This document shows positions 15,899-23,567 of a stretch of 39,167 nt of DNA, piece by piece. A program made the position numbers and the translations under genes. The notes beneath the pieces were generated by a model. The model was given only the letters and a program-made list of their open reading frames with translations, ran no database searches and was not told where the DNA came from. The stretch is from an uncultured Acetatifactor sp. (GTDB taxonomy: Bacteria > Bacillota > Clostridia > Lachnospirales > Lachnospiraceae): assembly GCA_910585615.1 (NCBI GenBank), contig CAJUFO010000042.1, positions 1 through 39,167 of the forward strand. Reading direction: 5' to 3'. Numbering within the stretch: the first letter of the stretch is position 1; the number at the start of each line of letters is the position of its first letter.

Positions 15899-16696
15899 TC
15901 AATGTCCTGCGATGATGTCCAGCACCTGGTCCAAGTCCCACCGTTTCGCCGGGAGGATGACGGCCCGCTGCCCCACCACCTCCCGCAGGATGCGCAGCTC
16001 CAGCTGCTGCCTGTGACGCAGGTGCCGGATCAGGTCGTCGAAGCCCTGATACCCGTGGGCCTTCCCGTAGGGGGAGGCGCTCAGGTAATCCAGCATCAGG
16101 GGATACCACCAGGGATTCCCCTGCTCGTCCGAGCGTTCCCGGCAGATGATCCGCGTGCTCTCCTCCAGATCGGCATCGTACAGATACAGCAGCAGGAAGT
16201 CCTCCAGATGGATATCGTTGAATAACCGATGATAAAAGGATATGATTTCGTCATCCTCCAGCTGCTGGTACAAGATCAATTCTTCCACGATATTCTGCAG
16301 GAAAGCGCATTCGAACAGGTATCCGCTTCCGGAAAACCTCCGGTACCTGTCCCGGATAATCCGCTCCAGCTTCTCCGGGGATTTTCTGTTGTTGTAGATT
16401 TCATACTGCTCCATGTCTTTGTGGAAGCCGGGAATGTCCGTGAGGATCGTGGTATAGGTGACGATGTAATGGCCGTCCTCCCGGAAGGTATGGGCCTCAA
16501 TCTCCCCGCGCAGGCTCCCGTAGCGCTCCAGAGCCGCCAGATAGTCAGCCTCTGTCATCCAGGTGCACCAGGACAGCTCCACAGGAGAATAGTCCCCTTC
16601 CCGGCATACATGGAGCTCCGGCAGCCTTTCCGCGATGGCCTGCAGCAGGGTGGACTTTCCCATGCCCTGTATCCCTTCTATAAAAATATTTTTCAT
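15899..16696 (-). CDS. P-loop NTPase, kinase-like
   Basis: A 265-residue protein starting MKNIFIEGIQGMGKSTLL, where GIQGMGKST is a Walker A loop at the very N-terminus as in deoxynucleoside, thymidylate and other small-molecule kinases. The rest is rich in acidic and aromatic residues (LLLYLYDADLEESTRIICRERSDEQGNPWWYPLML) and has no second domain. The substrate is unknown. The start is set by GAGGAGG upstream of the ATG at 16696, not the longer frame. It is transcribed divergently from the Rpn nuclease gene, with back-to-back promoters in the 260-bp gap. Confidence 0.8.
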   Translation of the reverse strand: MKNIFIEGIQGMGKSTLLQAIAERLPELHVCREGDYSPVELSWCTWMTEADYLAALERYGSLRGEIEAHTFREDGHYIVTYTTILTDIPGFHKDMEQYEIYNNRKSPEKLERIIRDRYRRFSGSGYLFECAFLQNIVEELILYQQLEDDEIISFYHRLFNDIHLEDFLLLYLYDADLEESTRIICRERSDEQGNPWWYPLMLDYLSASPYGKAHGYQGFDDLIRHLRHRQQLELRILREVVGQRAVILPAKRWDLDQVLDIIAGH

Positions 16697-16731
16697 GAGC
16701 TGCCGCCTCCTCTCTGCCTTACGATGGGAGC

Positions 16732-16761
16732 ATTTTATCATGAATGGCCGAAGAATGTCAA
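16732..16761 (-). promoter_or_regulatory. Promoter of the P-loop gene
   Basis: On the minus strand TTGACA (16756-16761), an 18-bp spacer and TAAAAT (16732-16737), 36 bp upstream of the ATG. Confidence 0.65.
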
Positions 16762-16768
16762 TTTCCTG

Positions 16769-16797
16769 TTGAAATGGCCACCAAATCGTGATACAAT
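16769..16797 (+). promoter_or_regulatory. Promoter of the Rpn nuclease gene
   Basis: TTGAAA (16769-16774), a 17-bp spacer and TACAAT (16792-16797). It lies back-to-back with the divergent promoter and leaves a leader of about 150 nt before the ATG at 16957, in which I see no clear structure. Confidence 0.65.
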
Positions 16798-16956
16798 CTG
16801 TGTAAAGCAGATATCATTCGAGACATGGTCTGGAATAATCCATAGTTCTTGCAAAAAGCATTCTATGCAAAATTCCTGCTTTAAAAAATCAACATCAAAT
16901 GAATACAGAGGCAGGAGTTTTCGCAAAGGTCTCCTGCACGGACAGGAGGCGGACAG

Positions 16957-17865
16957 ATGGCACAGAAGGATATCCTGGAGAAGATTCTGATGGCGCATGG
17001 AGACGTGTTCGCGGATTGTGTGAACGTGTTCTTGTACGGAGGGCAACCGAAGCTGCGGGGAGGGGATTTATGTCCTGCTCCCACGGAAAGCTTTTATCAG
17101 GGGAAGGCAGGGAAGCGCAGCCAGTTCTGCGACAGGAGCTTTTTTCAGATGGAGGGCGGACGGGTGAAGGCGCAGTACTTCATTGAGAACGAGACGCGGC
17201 TGAAAAGGCGGCAGGCCCTGCGCAAGGCATCCTATCAGGGCGGGTCGTACCGGGAGCAGCTGGAGCTGAAACAGCCGGTGTATCCCGTGATCGGCATAAT
17301 CCTGAACTGGACAGGGAGGAGGAGCCGGATACCTTCGAGCCTGCGCAGGTTGTTGGCTTCGGAAGGGGCAGACATGGAGGCGCTGCGGTTCGTGGACGAT
17401 GTGACGCTGAAGCTGTACCATATGAGGAACCTGTCCAAAGAAGTGCGGGACAGATTCACCAGCGACATGGGGTTCGTGGTGGACTATCTGAACACAGGAA
17501 GCTTCGAGGGACGGGGACAGCAGAGAATTGTCCATGGGGAGGCGCTGTGCGAGATGATGGAGGCGCTGACCGGAGATGCCAGGTTCACGGATATGATAGG
17601 GAACCTGCTGGAGAAGCAGGAGGAAGGAGAGGGAATCGTCATGTGCGAGTATATCGATATGCTGGAGGCGAAAGGAGAAGCCAGAGGCAAGGAGATTGGC
17701 AAGGAGATTGGCAAGGAGATTGGCAAGGAGATTGGAGAGGGCCGCCTGGCCTCCCTGCTGTCAAAGCTTTATGCCCTGGGAAGGGACGAGGACGCGAAGC
17801 TGGCCGTAAACGACAGGGCAGCCAGGGGACGACTGTACGAGGAGCTGGGGATAGCCGGCGGCTGA
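16957..17865 (+). CDS. Rpn-family PD-(D/E)XK nuclease
   Basis: A 302-residue protein of the Rpn / PDDEXK_2 type (recombination-promoting nuclease, formerly 'putative transposase YhgA'). Family features are the N-terminal DVFADCVNVFLYGG region, a basic middle with VYPVIGIILNWTGR, the EALCEMMEALTGD segment and a Lys/Glu-rich tail before a C-terminal helix. E. coli RpnA is a DNA endonuclease; activity here is not shown. The tail is built from four tandem 12-bp units giving repeated KEIG. CAGGAGG precedes the ATG. An IbrA/IbrB-like pair follows 84 bp downstream with its own promoter. Confidence 0.82.
   Translation: MAQKDILEKILMAHGDVFADCVNVFLYGGQPKLRGGDLCPAPTESFYQGKAGKRSQFCDRSFFQMEGGRVKAQYFIENETRLKRRQALRKASYQGGSYREQLELKQPVYPVIGIILNWTGRRSRIPSSLRRLLASEGADMEALRFVDDVTLKLYHMRNLSKEVRDRFTSDMGFVVDYLNTGSFEGRGQQRIVHGEALCEMMEALTGDARFTDMIGNLLEKQEEGEGIVMCEYIDMLEAKGEARGKEIGKEIGKEIGKEIGEGRLASLLSKLYALGRDEDAKLAVNDRAARGRLYEELGIAGG
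17689..17736 (+). repeat. Four tandem 12-bp units inside the Rpn gene
   Basis: aaggagattggc is repeated three times exactly, then once ending in a instead of c, encoding (KEIG)4 in the C-terminal linker. Such in-frame units can expand or contract by slippage without breaking the gene. Confidence 0.9.
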
Positions 17866-17888
17866 GGGACGGAACCGGCAAAATCGCC

Positions 17889-17917
17889 TTGACACATCCT
17901 GTGGAATCACTTATGAT
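17889..17917 (+). promoter_or_regulatory. Sigma-A promoter for the ibrA/ibrB-like pair
   Basis: A perfect TTGACA (17889-17894), a 17-bp spacer and TATGAT (17912-17917). The in-frame ATG codons at 17913 and 17916 fall inside the -10 box, so translation must start downstream at the TTG at 17949. Confidence 0.75.
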
Positions 17918-17948
17918 GGTGGGGCAGTCAGGAAAGAGGTGGAGAACG

Positions 17949-19268
17949 TTGGAGAAGAAGTACCTGGACATCAATGTATATGAAGCGCTGCAGGAACGCC
18001 TGGACTATATTTTCCGGGAATTCGACAACATATATATTTCCTTCAGCGGCGGCAAGGACAGCGGCCTGCTGCTGCATATGGTCATGGACTACATGGCGCG
18101 GAAGGGAATCCGGAAAAAGCTAGGCGTCTTCCATCAGGATTTCGAGGCCCAGTACCAGGTGACTACGGAATATGTGGAGAAAGTATTCGAGATGTACCTG
18201 TCCAGGATTGAGCCCTACTGGGTGTGCCTGCCCATGGCGGTGCGCACGGCGCTGAGCAGCTATGAGATGTACTGGTATCCCTGGGACGATACCCTGCAGG
18301 AGAGCTGGGTGCGCCCCCTGCCCAGGAAGCCCTATGTGATCCATATGGGCAGAAATCCCTTCACCCTCTATAAATACAAAATGCTGGAGGAGGATCTGGC
18401 CAGGCAGTTCGGCAGGTGGTTCAAGCAAAAGCACGGGAACCGCAAGACCGTATGCCTGCTGGGGATGCGGGCGGAGGAGTCCCTGCGCCGCTACAGCGGC
18501 TTTCTGAACAACAGGAACGGTTACCAGGGGAGGTGCTGGATTTCCAGGCAGTTCAAGGATGTGTGGACGGCCTCCCCCATGTATGACTGGAGCACCTCCG
18601 ATGTGTGGACAGCCTATTCCAGGTTCGGCTACCCCTACAACAGGCTGTACGACCTTTACCATAAGGCAGGGCTTCTGCCCACCCAGATGCGGGTGGCCTC
18701 GCCCTTTAACGATTATGCCAAGGAATCCCTGAACCTGTACCGGATCCTGGAGCCCCAGACTTGGACCAAGCTGGTGGGGCGGGTGCAGGGGGCGAATTTC
18801 ACCTCCATCTACGGGAAGACCAAAGCCATGGGCTACCGGGACGTAAAGCTCCCGGAGGGCCATACCTGGCAGTCCTATACCAGGTTCCTCCTGGACACCC
18901 TGCCGGAGAAGCTGCGGGCGAACTATATGAAGAAATTCCAGACATCCATGGACTTCTGGCACAATACAGGAGGCGGGCTGTCGGAGGAGACCATCCGGGA
19001 GCTGATGGAACACGGATACAAGATTGAACGCAACGGCGTTTCCAACTATACGCTGGACAAGAAATCCAGAATCGTCTTCAAGCAGGAGATTCCGGACCAC
19101 ACGGATGACATCAGGAGCACCAAGGACATCCCGTCCTGGAAGCGCATGTGCTACTGCATCCTGAAGAACGACCATCTCTGCAGGTTCATGGGCTTCGGGC
19201 TCATGCGGGAGGACAAGAAGCGGATCGAGGCTATCAAGGAGAAATATCAGAACATGGAGGGCGTTTAA
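17949..19268 (+). CDS. IbrA-like PAPS-reductase-family protein (DUF3440)
   Basis: A 439-residue protein of the adenine-nucleotide alpha-hydrolase/PAPS-reductase superfamily. The PP-loop SGGKDSG is at 34-39, followed by FHQDFEAQYQVTTEYV. A DUF3440 region carries SPMYDWSTSDVWTAY and a C-terminal cysteine group (MCYCILKNDHLC) that could hold a metal or Fe-S cluster. It resembles E. coli IbrA, which acts with the ParB-like IbrB, and more distantly DndC of DNA phosphorothioation. The reaction is unknown. The TTG start is chosen because it follows AGAGGTGG and a promoter excludes upstream ATGs, and EKKYLDINVYEALQ is the usual N-terminus. The next gene starts on the base after its stop. Confidence 0.85.
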   Translation: MEKKYLDINVYEALQERLDYIFREFDNIYISFSGGKDSGLLLHMVMDYMARKGIRKKLGVFHQDFEAQYQVTTEYVEKVFEMYLSRIEPYWVCLPMAVRTALSSYEMYWYPWDDTLQESWVRPLPRKPYVIHMGRNPFTLYKYKMLEEDLARQFGRWFKQKHGNRKTVCLLGMRAEESLRRYSGFLNNRNGYQGRCWISRQFKDVWTASPMYDWSTSDVWTAYSRFGYPYNRLYDLYHKAGLLPTQMRVASPFNDYAKESLNLYRILEPQTWTKLVGRVQGANFTSIYGKTKAMGYRDVKLPEGHTWQSYTRFLLDTLPEKLRANYMKKFQTSMDFWHNTGGGLSEETIRELMEHGYKIERNGVSNYTLDKKSRIVFKQEIPDHTDDIRSTKDIPSWKRMCYCILKNDHLCRFMGFGLMREDKKRIEAIKEKYQNMEGV

Positions 19269-19793
19269 ATGGCATATCGCAGTCCGGTCTACGATGTGGA
19301 GAGGGTACCTTTCGAGAAAATCGAGCCCAACAGCTACAATCCCAACGCGGTGGCGCCGCCGGAGATGCGGCTTCTGTACGACAGCATCAAGGAGGACGGC
19401 TACACGATGCCCATCGTGTGCTATTACGATAAGAAGAGGGACGTCTATATCATCGTGGACGGCTTCCACCGTTACCGGGTGATGCGGGACTATCCGGACA
19501 TCTACCGCAGGGAGGAGGGCATGCTGCCCGTGACCGTGATCGACAAGCCGTTGGACCAGCGCATGGCCAGCACCATCCGCCACAACCGGGCCAGGGGCTC
19601 CCACGATGTGGAGCTGATGAGCAATATCGTGCGGGAGCTCCATGAAATCGGCAGGAGCGATGCCTGGATCTCCAGGCACCTGGGGATGGAGCCGGACGAA
19701 ATCCTGCGCCTGAAGCAGATCACGGGGCTCACGGAGCTGTTCCGGGACAAGGAGTTCGGCAGGGCGTGGGTGCCGGAGGAGGCCGATGAGTGA
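19269..19793 (+). CDS. IbrB-like ParB/sulfiredoxin-domain protein
   Basis: A 174-residue protein with a ParB N-terminal (ParB/Srx) fold: VPFEKIEPNSYNPNAV at the start, IIVDGFHRYRVMRD near residues 61-74 (the nucleotide-binding G-x-H-R motif at 65-68), and the basic HNRARGSHDVELM segment, then a short helix-turn-helix-like end (SRHLGMEPDEILRLKQITGL). It is probably an IbrB-type partner of the preceding PAPS-reductase-like protein: zero intergenic bases and GGAGGG overlapping the end of that gene. IbrB proteins bind or act on nucleotides or DNA; the activity here is not shown. Confidence 0.85.
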   Translation: MAYRSPVYDVERVPFEKIEPNSYNPNAVAPPEMRLLYDSIKEDGYTMPIVCYYDKKRDVYIIVDGFHRYRVMRDYPDIYRREEGMLPVTVIDKPLDQRMASTIRHNRARGSHDVELMSNIVRELHEIGRSDAWISRHLGMEPDEILRLKQITGLTELFRDKEFGRAWVPEEADE

Positions 19794-19878
19794 CGAGGGC
19801 AGATGCAGCATGAATTTGGCCTTTTTGTGCGCCGCCAACTTGCGGCTTGTGCGACAGTGGGAGCATTCAGAAACTCTC

Positions 19879-19907
19879 TTGACATACAGCACGAAAGATC
19901 ATATGAT
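19879..19907 (+). promoter_or_regulatory. Sigma-A promoter of the LacI-type regulator gene
   Basis: A perfect TTGACA (19879-19884), a 17-bp spacer and TATGAT (19902-19907), 55 bp upstream of the regulator's ATG. Confidence 0.8.
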
Positions 19908-19918
19908 GAAAGGGGGGA

Positions 19919-19932
19919 GGAAAGCGGTTTCA
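19919..19932 (+). promoter_or_regulatory. LacI/CcpA-type operator at the regulator's own promoter
   Basis: GGAAAGCGGTTTCA differs from TGNAANCGNTTNCA at one base. It begins 11 bp after the -10 box, a position that would allow autorepression. Confidence 0.6.
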
Positions 19933-19961
19933 GGAAAGAGGGTAAAGAAGAGGTACTGCAT

Positions 19962-21017
19962 ATGGACGTAGGCAAAAAAACAGGTGGGAAAAGCATCACT
20001 ATCTATGACATAGCGAAGGAAGCGGGGGTATCCCCCGCCACGGTCTCCCGGGTGCTGACGAACAGCGCCAGGGTCAGGCCGGAGAAGAAGCAGAAGATTC
20101 AGGAGCTCATCGAAAAATATAATTTCACGCCCAACGCCATGGCCAGGGGCCTGTCCGACACCAGGAGCCGGGTCATCGGCATCATCGCGGCGGATGTGAG
20201 GAACCCTTTCTATTCCGAGGTCTTCGTGGCCTGCGAGCTGGCGGCCAGGAGGCTGGGGTACACGGTCCTGCTGTGCAATTCCCTGGGGGAGGCCGGACTG
20301 GAGCGGCAGCAGCTGGAGAAGCTCCAGGAGCAGCGGGTGGACGCGGTGATCCAGATGGGCGGCCGGGTGGACGACCTGGTGTCGAATCTGGAGTATGTGG
20401 AGTTGGTGAACGCCATGCCGGAGCGGATTCCCATGGTGATCAACGGAAAGCTGGACGGCACCCAGTGCTTTCAGGTGCAGATCGACGCCAGGAAGACCAT
20501 GGACCTGCTGATGGAGCATCTGATCGGCCTGGGGCACAGGGAGATCGCGCTGGTGGGCGGCCGGGCGGACGTGCTGTCCACCTTTGAGAAGATACAGCGG
20601 TACAAGCAGCTGCTGAAGCAGAACCAGATTCCCTTCAGGCCGGAGCTGGTGCAGGAGGCGGGGCACTATAATGACGCGGGGGCCTATGCGGAGATGAACA
20701 GGATGTTGGATGCAGGAATCGTTCCGACGGCGGTGATCGCCATCAACGATTACTCCGCGGCAGGCATCGCCCGCAGCCTGACGGAGCACGGCTACAGGAT
20801 ACCCGAGGACATCTCCTTGGTCAGCTACGACAATACCTACATCGCCGAGATGCTGATTCCCAAGCTCACCAGCATCGACTACGACTACGGGAACCTGGGA
20901 CGGAAGCTGGTGGAGACCGCCATAGGGGCCCTGGAGGGGAAGGGGATTCCGAAGCTGCAGATGCTGGAGCCTACCTTGGTGGTGCGGGAGAGCAGCGGCC
21001 CGGCCAGGGCGCTGTAA
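19962..21017 (+). CDS. LacI-family transcriptional regulator
   Basis: A 351-residue repressor-type protein. The LacI headpiece ITIYDIAKEAGVSPATVSRV is at about 11-30, with hinge helix NAMARGLSD near 55-63, then a periplasmic-binding-protein-like sensor domain (VIGIIAADVRNPFYSEVF to ISLVSYDNTYIAEMLIPKLTSIDYD). The sugar effector is not readable. The headpiece is also similar to that of CcpA. The frame is open upstream to 19803, but the ATG at 19962 follows AGAGG and gives the standard N-terminus. Divergence of the effector domain and position before a sugar transporter and GH35 suggest a local galactoside regulator. A matching operator sits at its own promoter. Confidence 0.93.
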   Translation: MDVGKKTGGKSITIYDIAKEAGVSPATVSRVLTNSARVRPEKKQKIQELIEKYNFTPNAMARGLSDTRSRVIGIIAADVRNPFYSEVFVACELAARRLGYTVLLCNSLGEAGLERQQLEKLQEQRVDAVIQMGGRVDDLVSNLEYVELVNAMPERIPMVINGKLDGTQCFQVQIDARKTMDLLMEHLIGLGHREIALVGGRADVLSTFEKIQRYKQLLKQNQIPFRPELVQEAGHYNDAGAYAEMNRMLDAGIVPTAVIAINDYSAAGIARSLTEHGYRIPEDISLVSYDNTYIAEMLIPKLTSIDYDYGNLGRKLVETAIGALEGKGIPKLQMLEPTLVVRESSGPARAL

Positions 21018-21174
21018 TCCGCTTGCCATTGCAGGCATCCCCCCCCGATGCCGAAGCGCTACCGTGGGGACAGTGGATTACAGGCGGCTCATACATCTAG
21101 CGGAAACAGGCGCCGTCCCGCGTGCGGGGGATAGCGGTGCGGAGCGACGCAGCAGAATACGGTGAATCATGAAT

Positions 21175-21207
21175 GGGCCTGGCAGGATGACAGCGACTGC
21201 CAGGCCC
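21175..21207 (+). terminator. Hairpin after the LacI-type gene
   Basis: gggcctggcag (21175-21185) pairs perfectly with ctgccaggccc (21197-21207). There is no T-tract. It lies 158 bp after the regulator stop in a 511-bp gene-free stretch (21018-21528). That stretch also holds the two operator sites, an intrinsic terminator and the transporter promoter; I see nothing else in it. Confidence 0.45.
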
Positions 21208-21270
21208 GCTGCATGCCCTGAGGAAGCGGATGGCGGGGAGGGGCTGGCGGATGAAAATCAAATGAATTCA

Positions 21271-21284
21271 TGATACCGATTGCA
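21271..21284 (+). promoter_or_regulatory. Upstream LacI/CcpA-type operator
   Basis: TGATACCGATTGCA, one mismatch to TGNAANCGNTTNCA, and sharing the ACCGATTGCA half with the site 195 bp downstream at the transporter promoter. Two sites at this distance could support DNA looping. Confidence 0.5.
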
Positions 21285-21306
21285 GGGATAAAATCGGAAA
21301 GCCGAG

Positions 21307-21336
21307 AAAGAGAGGTTGGAATATCCTCTCTTTTTT
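21307..21336 (+). terminator. Intrinsic terminator upstream of the sugar transporter
   Basis: aaagagagg (21307-21315) pairs with cctctcttt (21325-21333), and the 3' arm runs into a T-tract. It lies between the two operator sites and before the transporter promoter. It probably ends read-through from the regulator gene. Confidence 0.75.
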
Positions 21337-21429
21337 AATGCCTGGAAAAGTGATTGTGGATAATATACAAAAAAGAGATTGGAAAACTGTATATAACTTC
21401 CAAAATTGATATGAATCCGAAAATATATA

Positions 21430-21458
21430 TTGACATTTTTCAATTATAATGATACCCT
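21430..21458 (+). promoter_or_regulatory. Promoter region of the sugar ABC transporter
   Basis: TTGACA (21430-21435) in AT-rich DNA. At 17 bp the -10 would be TACCCT (21453-21458); a TATAAT at 21445-21450 is too close to pair with this -35 but could act with a weaker upstream box. Either way the operator at 21466 lies at the start of transcription. Confidence 0.55.
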
Positions 21459-21465
21459 AAAAACA

Positions 21466-21479
21466 TGAAACCGATTGCA
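21466..21479 (+). promoter_or_regulatory. LacI/CcpA-type operator at the transporter promoter
   Basis: TGAAACCGATTGCA matches TGNAANCGNTTNCA at every specified base. It begins 7 bp after the best-spaced -10 box. Confidence 0.65.
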
Positions 21480-21528
21480 GAACAAGCAATCTGTTTACAT
21501 GAAAAAAGGAATGGGAGAGTGAGAGCAC

Positions 21529-22497
21529 ATGTCCAAAAACAAGCAGGAATCAAAACCCGCGGTTCAAGTGAAGCAGCTTACACTGTGGGAAAAGATTGTC
21601 AGGCATCGCATACTGATTCTTATGTGCCTGCCGGCAATCATCTACTTTATCGCCTTTAGTTATGCGCCCTTGCCGGGCATCTGGGTAGCTTTCGTCAAGT
21701 ACAACTACCGGGACGGTATATTCGGAAGCAAATTCATCGGACTGGATAATTTCGAGTTTCTGGCCACTTCGGGAAAACTGCTGGAGCTGACCAAGAACAC
21801 GGTTCTGTACAATCTGGCGTTCATCCTGCTGGGCAATTTTCTGGCGGTGTTCGTGGCAATCCTGCTGAACGAGATACAGAGCAAGTGGTTCAAGAAAGCC
21901 TCCCAGACAGTGATGTTCCTTCCCTACTTTATCTCTCAGGTACTGGTGGGCATCCTGGTCTTTTATCTGCTGAACTATGATACCGGCCTTGTGAACGGAA
22001 TCCTGAGGAATCTGGGGGTGGCTGAAGAGTCGCTGTGGCAGCCCTATTCCACGCCGGGGGTGTGGCCGGTGCTGCTGGTCATCATCTATCTGTGGCAGCA
22101 GACGGGATACAACTCCGTGGTCTATTTCGCGGCCATCTGCGGCATCGACGCCGAGATGATGGAGGCGGCGAAGGTGGACGGAGCCAACGGCTTCCAGAGG
22201 ATACGCTACATACTTCTTCCCAGCTTAAAGCCTACGATAGTGGTACTGCTGCTCTTCGCACTGGGCGGCATCGTGAAAGGCAACTTCGGTCTGTTCTATA
22301 ACGTGGTGGGCACCAACCCGCTGCTGTACAGCACCACGGACATCATCGAGACCTATGTGTACCGCGCTACCGTGGCAGAGTTCAACTTCTCCAGAGCATC
22401 TGCCGTAGGCCTGTACCAGTCCGTGATCGGCTTTGTAATCGTCATGGTGGTGAACACCATCGTGAAGAAGATTGATCCCGACTATTCGCTGTTCTAA
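21529..22497 (+). CDS. Sugar ABC transporter permease, LplB type
   Basis: A 322-residue inner-membrane permease with a cytoplasmic N-terminal tail of about 25 residues and six predicted membrane segments, the first LILMCLPAIIYFIAFSYAPL. The EAA loop that contacts the ATPase is seen as EMMEAAKVDGANGFQRIRYILLPSLKPT near residues 206-233. LplB-type permeases import oligosaccharides with a large lipoprotein and a second permease, as here. No ATPase gene is present in the cluster, so a shared MsmK/UgpC-type ATPase encoded elsewhere is likely. GGGAGAGTGAG precedes the ATG. Confidence 0.92.
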   Translation: MSKNKQESKPAVQVKQLTLWEKIVRHRILILMCLPAIIYFIAFSYAPLPGIWVAFVKYNYRDGIFGSKFIGLDNFEFLATSGKLLELTKNTVLYNLAFILLGNFLAVFVAILLNEIQSKWFKKASQTVMFLPYFISQVLVGILVFYLLNYDTGLVNGILRNLGVAEESLWQPYSTPGVWPVLLVIIYLWQQTGYNSVVYFAAICGIDAEMMEAAKVDGANGFQRIRYILLPSLKPTIVVLLLFALGGIVKGNFGLFYNVVGTNPLLYSTTDIIETYVYRATVAEFNFSRASAVGLYQSVIGFVIVMVVNTIVKKIDPDYSLF

Positions 22498-22513
22498 AGG
22501 AAGGAGGAGAAAA

Positions 22514-23437
22514 ATGGCAAACCAAGACAAAGACTTAATGGAATCCGGTGCCAAGGTGAAGCTTGGCACATCAGATAAGATAATCAGAGGCTTCGGATAT
22601 GCATTCGTCACGTTTTACGCGATCTGCTGTATCGTGCCTTTCCTGGTCATCATAGGCACGTCCTTCGCCAGCGAGTCCGTGGTCCGGGCGGAAGGGGTAC
22701 AGATTATCCCCAGCGAGTTCAGCCTGGAGGCCTATAAAATGGTCACCAAGAGCGGCGGCATCTGGAAGTCCTACCTGCTGACCATATTGATGACGGCGCT
22801 GGGGACTACCGTGGGCCTGTCCATCATCTCCATGACGGGCTACGCGCTGCAGAGGAAGGACTTCTCCTTCCGGAACGGGATTTCGTTCTTCATCTACTTT
22901 ACCAGCCTGTTCCAGGCAGGTCTTGCGCCTTACTACCTGCTGATGACCCAGACCTACCACCTGACGGACAACTATCTGGCGGTGGCGCTGCCCCTGCTGA
23001 TGTCGCCCTGGCTGATCATATTGATGAAGAACTTCGTGAAGGCCATCCCCCACGAGATTACGGAGTCGGGCAAGATAGACGGGGCCGGGGACTTCAAGAT
23101 ATTCACCTCATTGATTCTGCCTATGCTCAAGCCTGCCCTGGCCACCATCGGCCTGTTCCTGGCTCTGAGCTACTGGAACGAGTGGTACCAGTCCTCGCTG
23201 TTCTTAAGCTCCAAGGTGGCTGTGAAGCCCCTGCAGTATACGCTGTACGAGATTGTGAACAAGAACGAGGCGCTGAAGAACTCTGTGGCAGGGCAGTACA
23301 TCAACCTGGCGGACATCCCCCAGGAGACCGTGAAGATGGCCAACGCGGTGCTGGCCACCGGCCCTATCGTGCTGCTGTATCCCTTCGTGCAGAAGTACTT
23401 CATCAGCGGCATTACCGTAGGCGCGGTGAAGGGCTGA
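22514..23437 (+). CDS. Carbohydrate ABC transporter permease, YtcP/LplC type
   Basis: A 307-residue second permease with six predicted membrane segments and the EAA loop seen as EITESGKIDGAGDFKIFTSLILPMLKP near residues 181-207. It starts at the ATG at 22514 behind AAGGAGGAG, 16 bp after the first permease stop, so the two are cotranscribed and form the membrane heterodimer. The C-terminal KYFISGITVGAVKG ending is standard for this family. The start 14 codons upstream in the frame lacks a ribosome site. Confidence 0.93.
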   Translation: MANQDKDLMESGAKVKLGTSDKIIRGFGYAFVTFYAICCIVPFLVIIGTSFASESVVRAEGVQIIPSEFSLEAYKMVTKSGGIWKSYLLTILMTALGTTVGLSIISMTGYALQRKDFSFRNGISFFIYFTSLFQAGLAPYYLLMTQTYHLTDNYLAVALPLLMSPWLIILMKNFVKAIPHEITESGKIDGAGDFKIFTSLILPMLKPALATIGLFLALSYWNEWYQSSLFLSSKVAVKPLQYTLYEIVNKNEALKNSVAGQYINLADIPQETVKMANAVLATGPIVLLYPFVQKYFISGITVGAVKG

Positions 23438-23489
23438 CGCCGAGACGTGTCCGGATAGCGCAAATTTGAGAGAAATCGGAGAGGATAAT

Positions 23490-23535
23490 GATAAATAGCT
23501 CCTGCGGGAGCCCCATAAGGCCCCCGGGAGTTATC
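23490..23535 (+). other. Intercistronic hairpin before the solute-binding protein gene
   Basis: gataa (23490-23494) pairs with ttatc (23531-23535), ctcc with ggag, and ggg-gcc with ggc-ccc around a CCATAA loop, with small bulges. It lacks a T-tract. Such hairpins between permease and binding-protein genes commonly stabilise the downstream mRNA so that more binding protein is made. Here that is inference. Confidence 0.55.
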
Positions 23536-23567
23536 TATAAAAACCATAATGAAATGGAGGAAAAAAG

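Noticed and set aside
19786..19971. 61-codon frame between the IbrB-like and LacI-type genes
   Set aside because: It crosses the lacI-type promoter and operator, and has no recognisable features or ribosome site.
21258..21443. 61-codon minus-strand frame upstream of the transporter
   Set aside because: It lies in AT-rich regulatory DNA over an operator and a terminator, and has no ribosome site.
21430..21450. TTGACA and TATAAT as one promoter upstream of the transporter
   Set aside because: They are only 9 bp apart, too close to be a -35/-10 pair; a weaker -10 at 17 bp is preferred.
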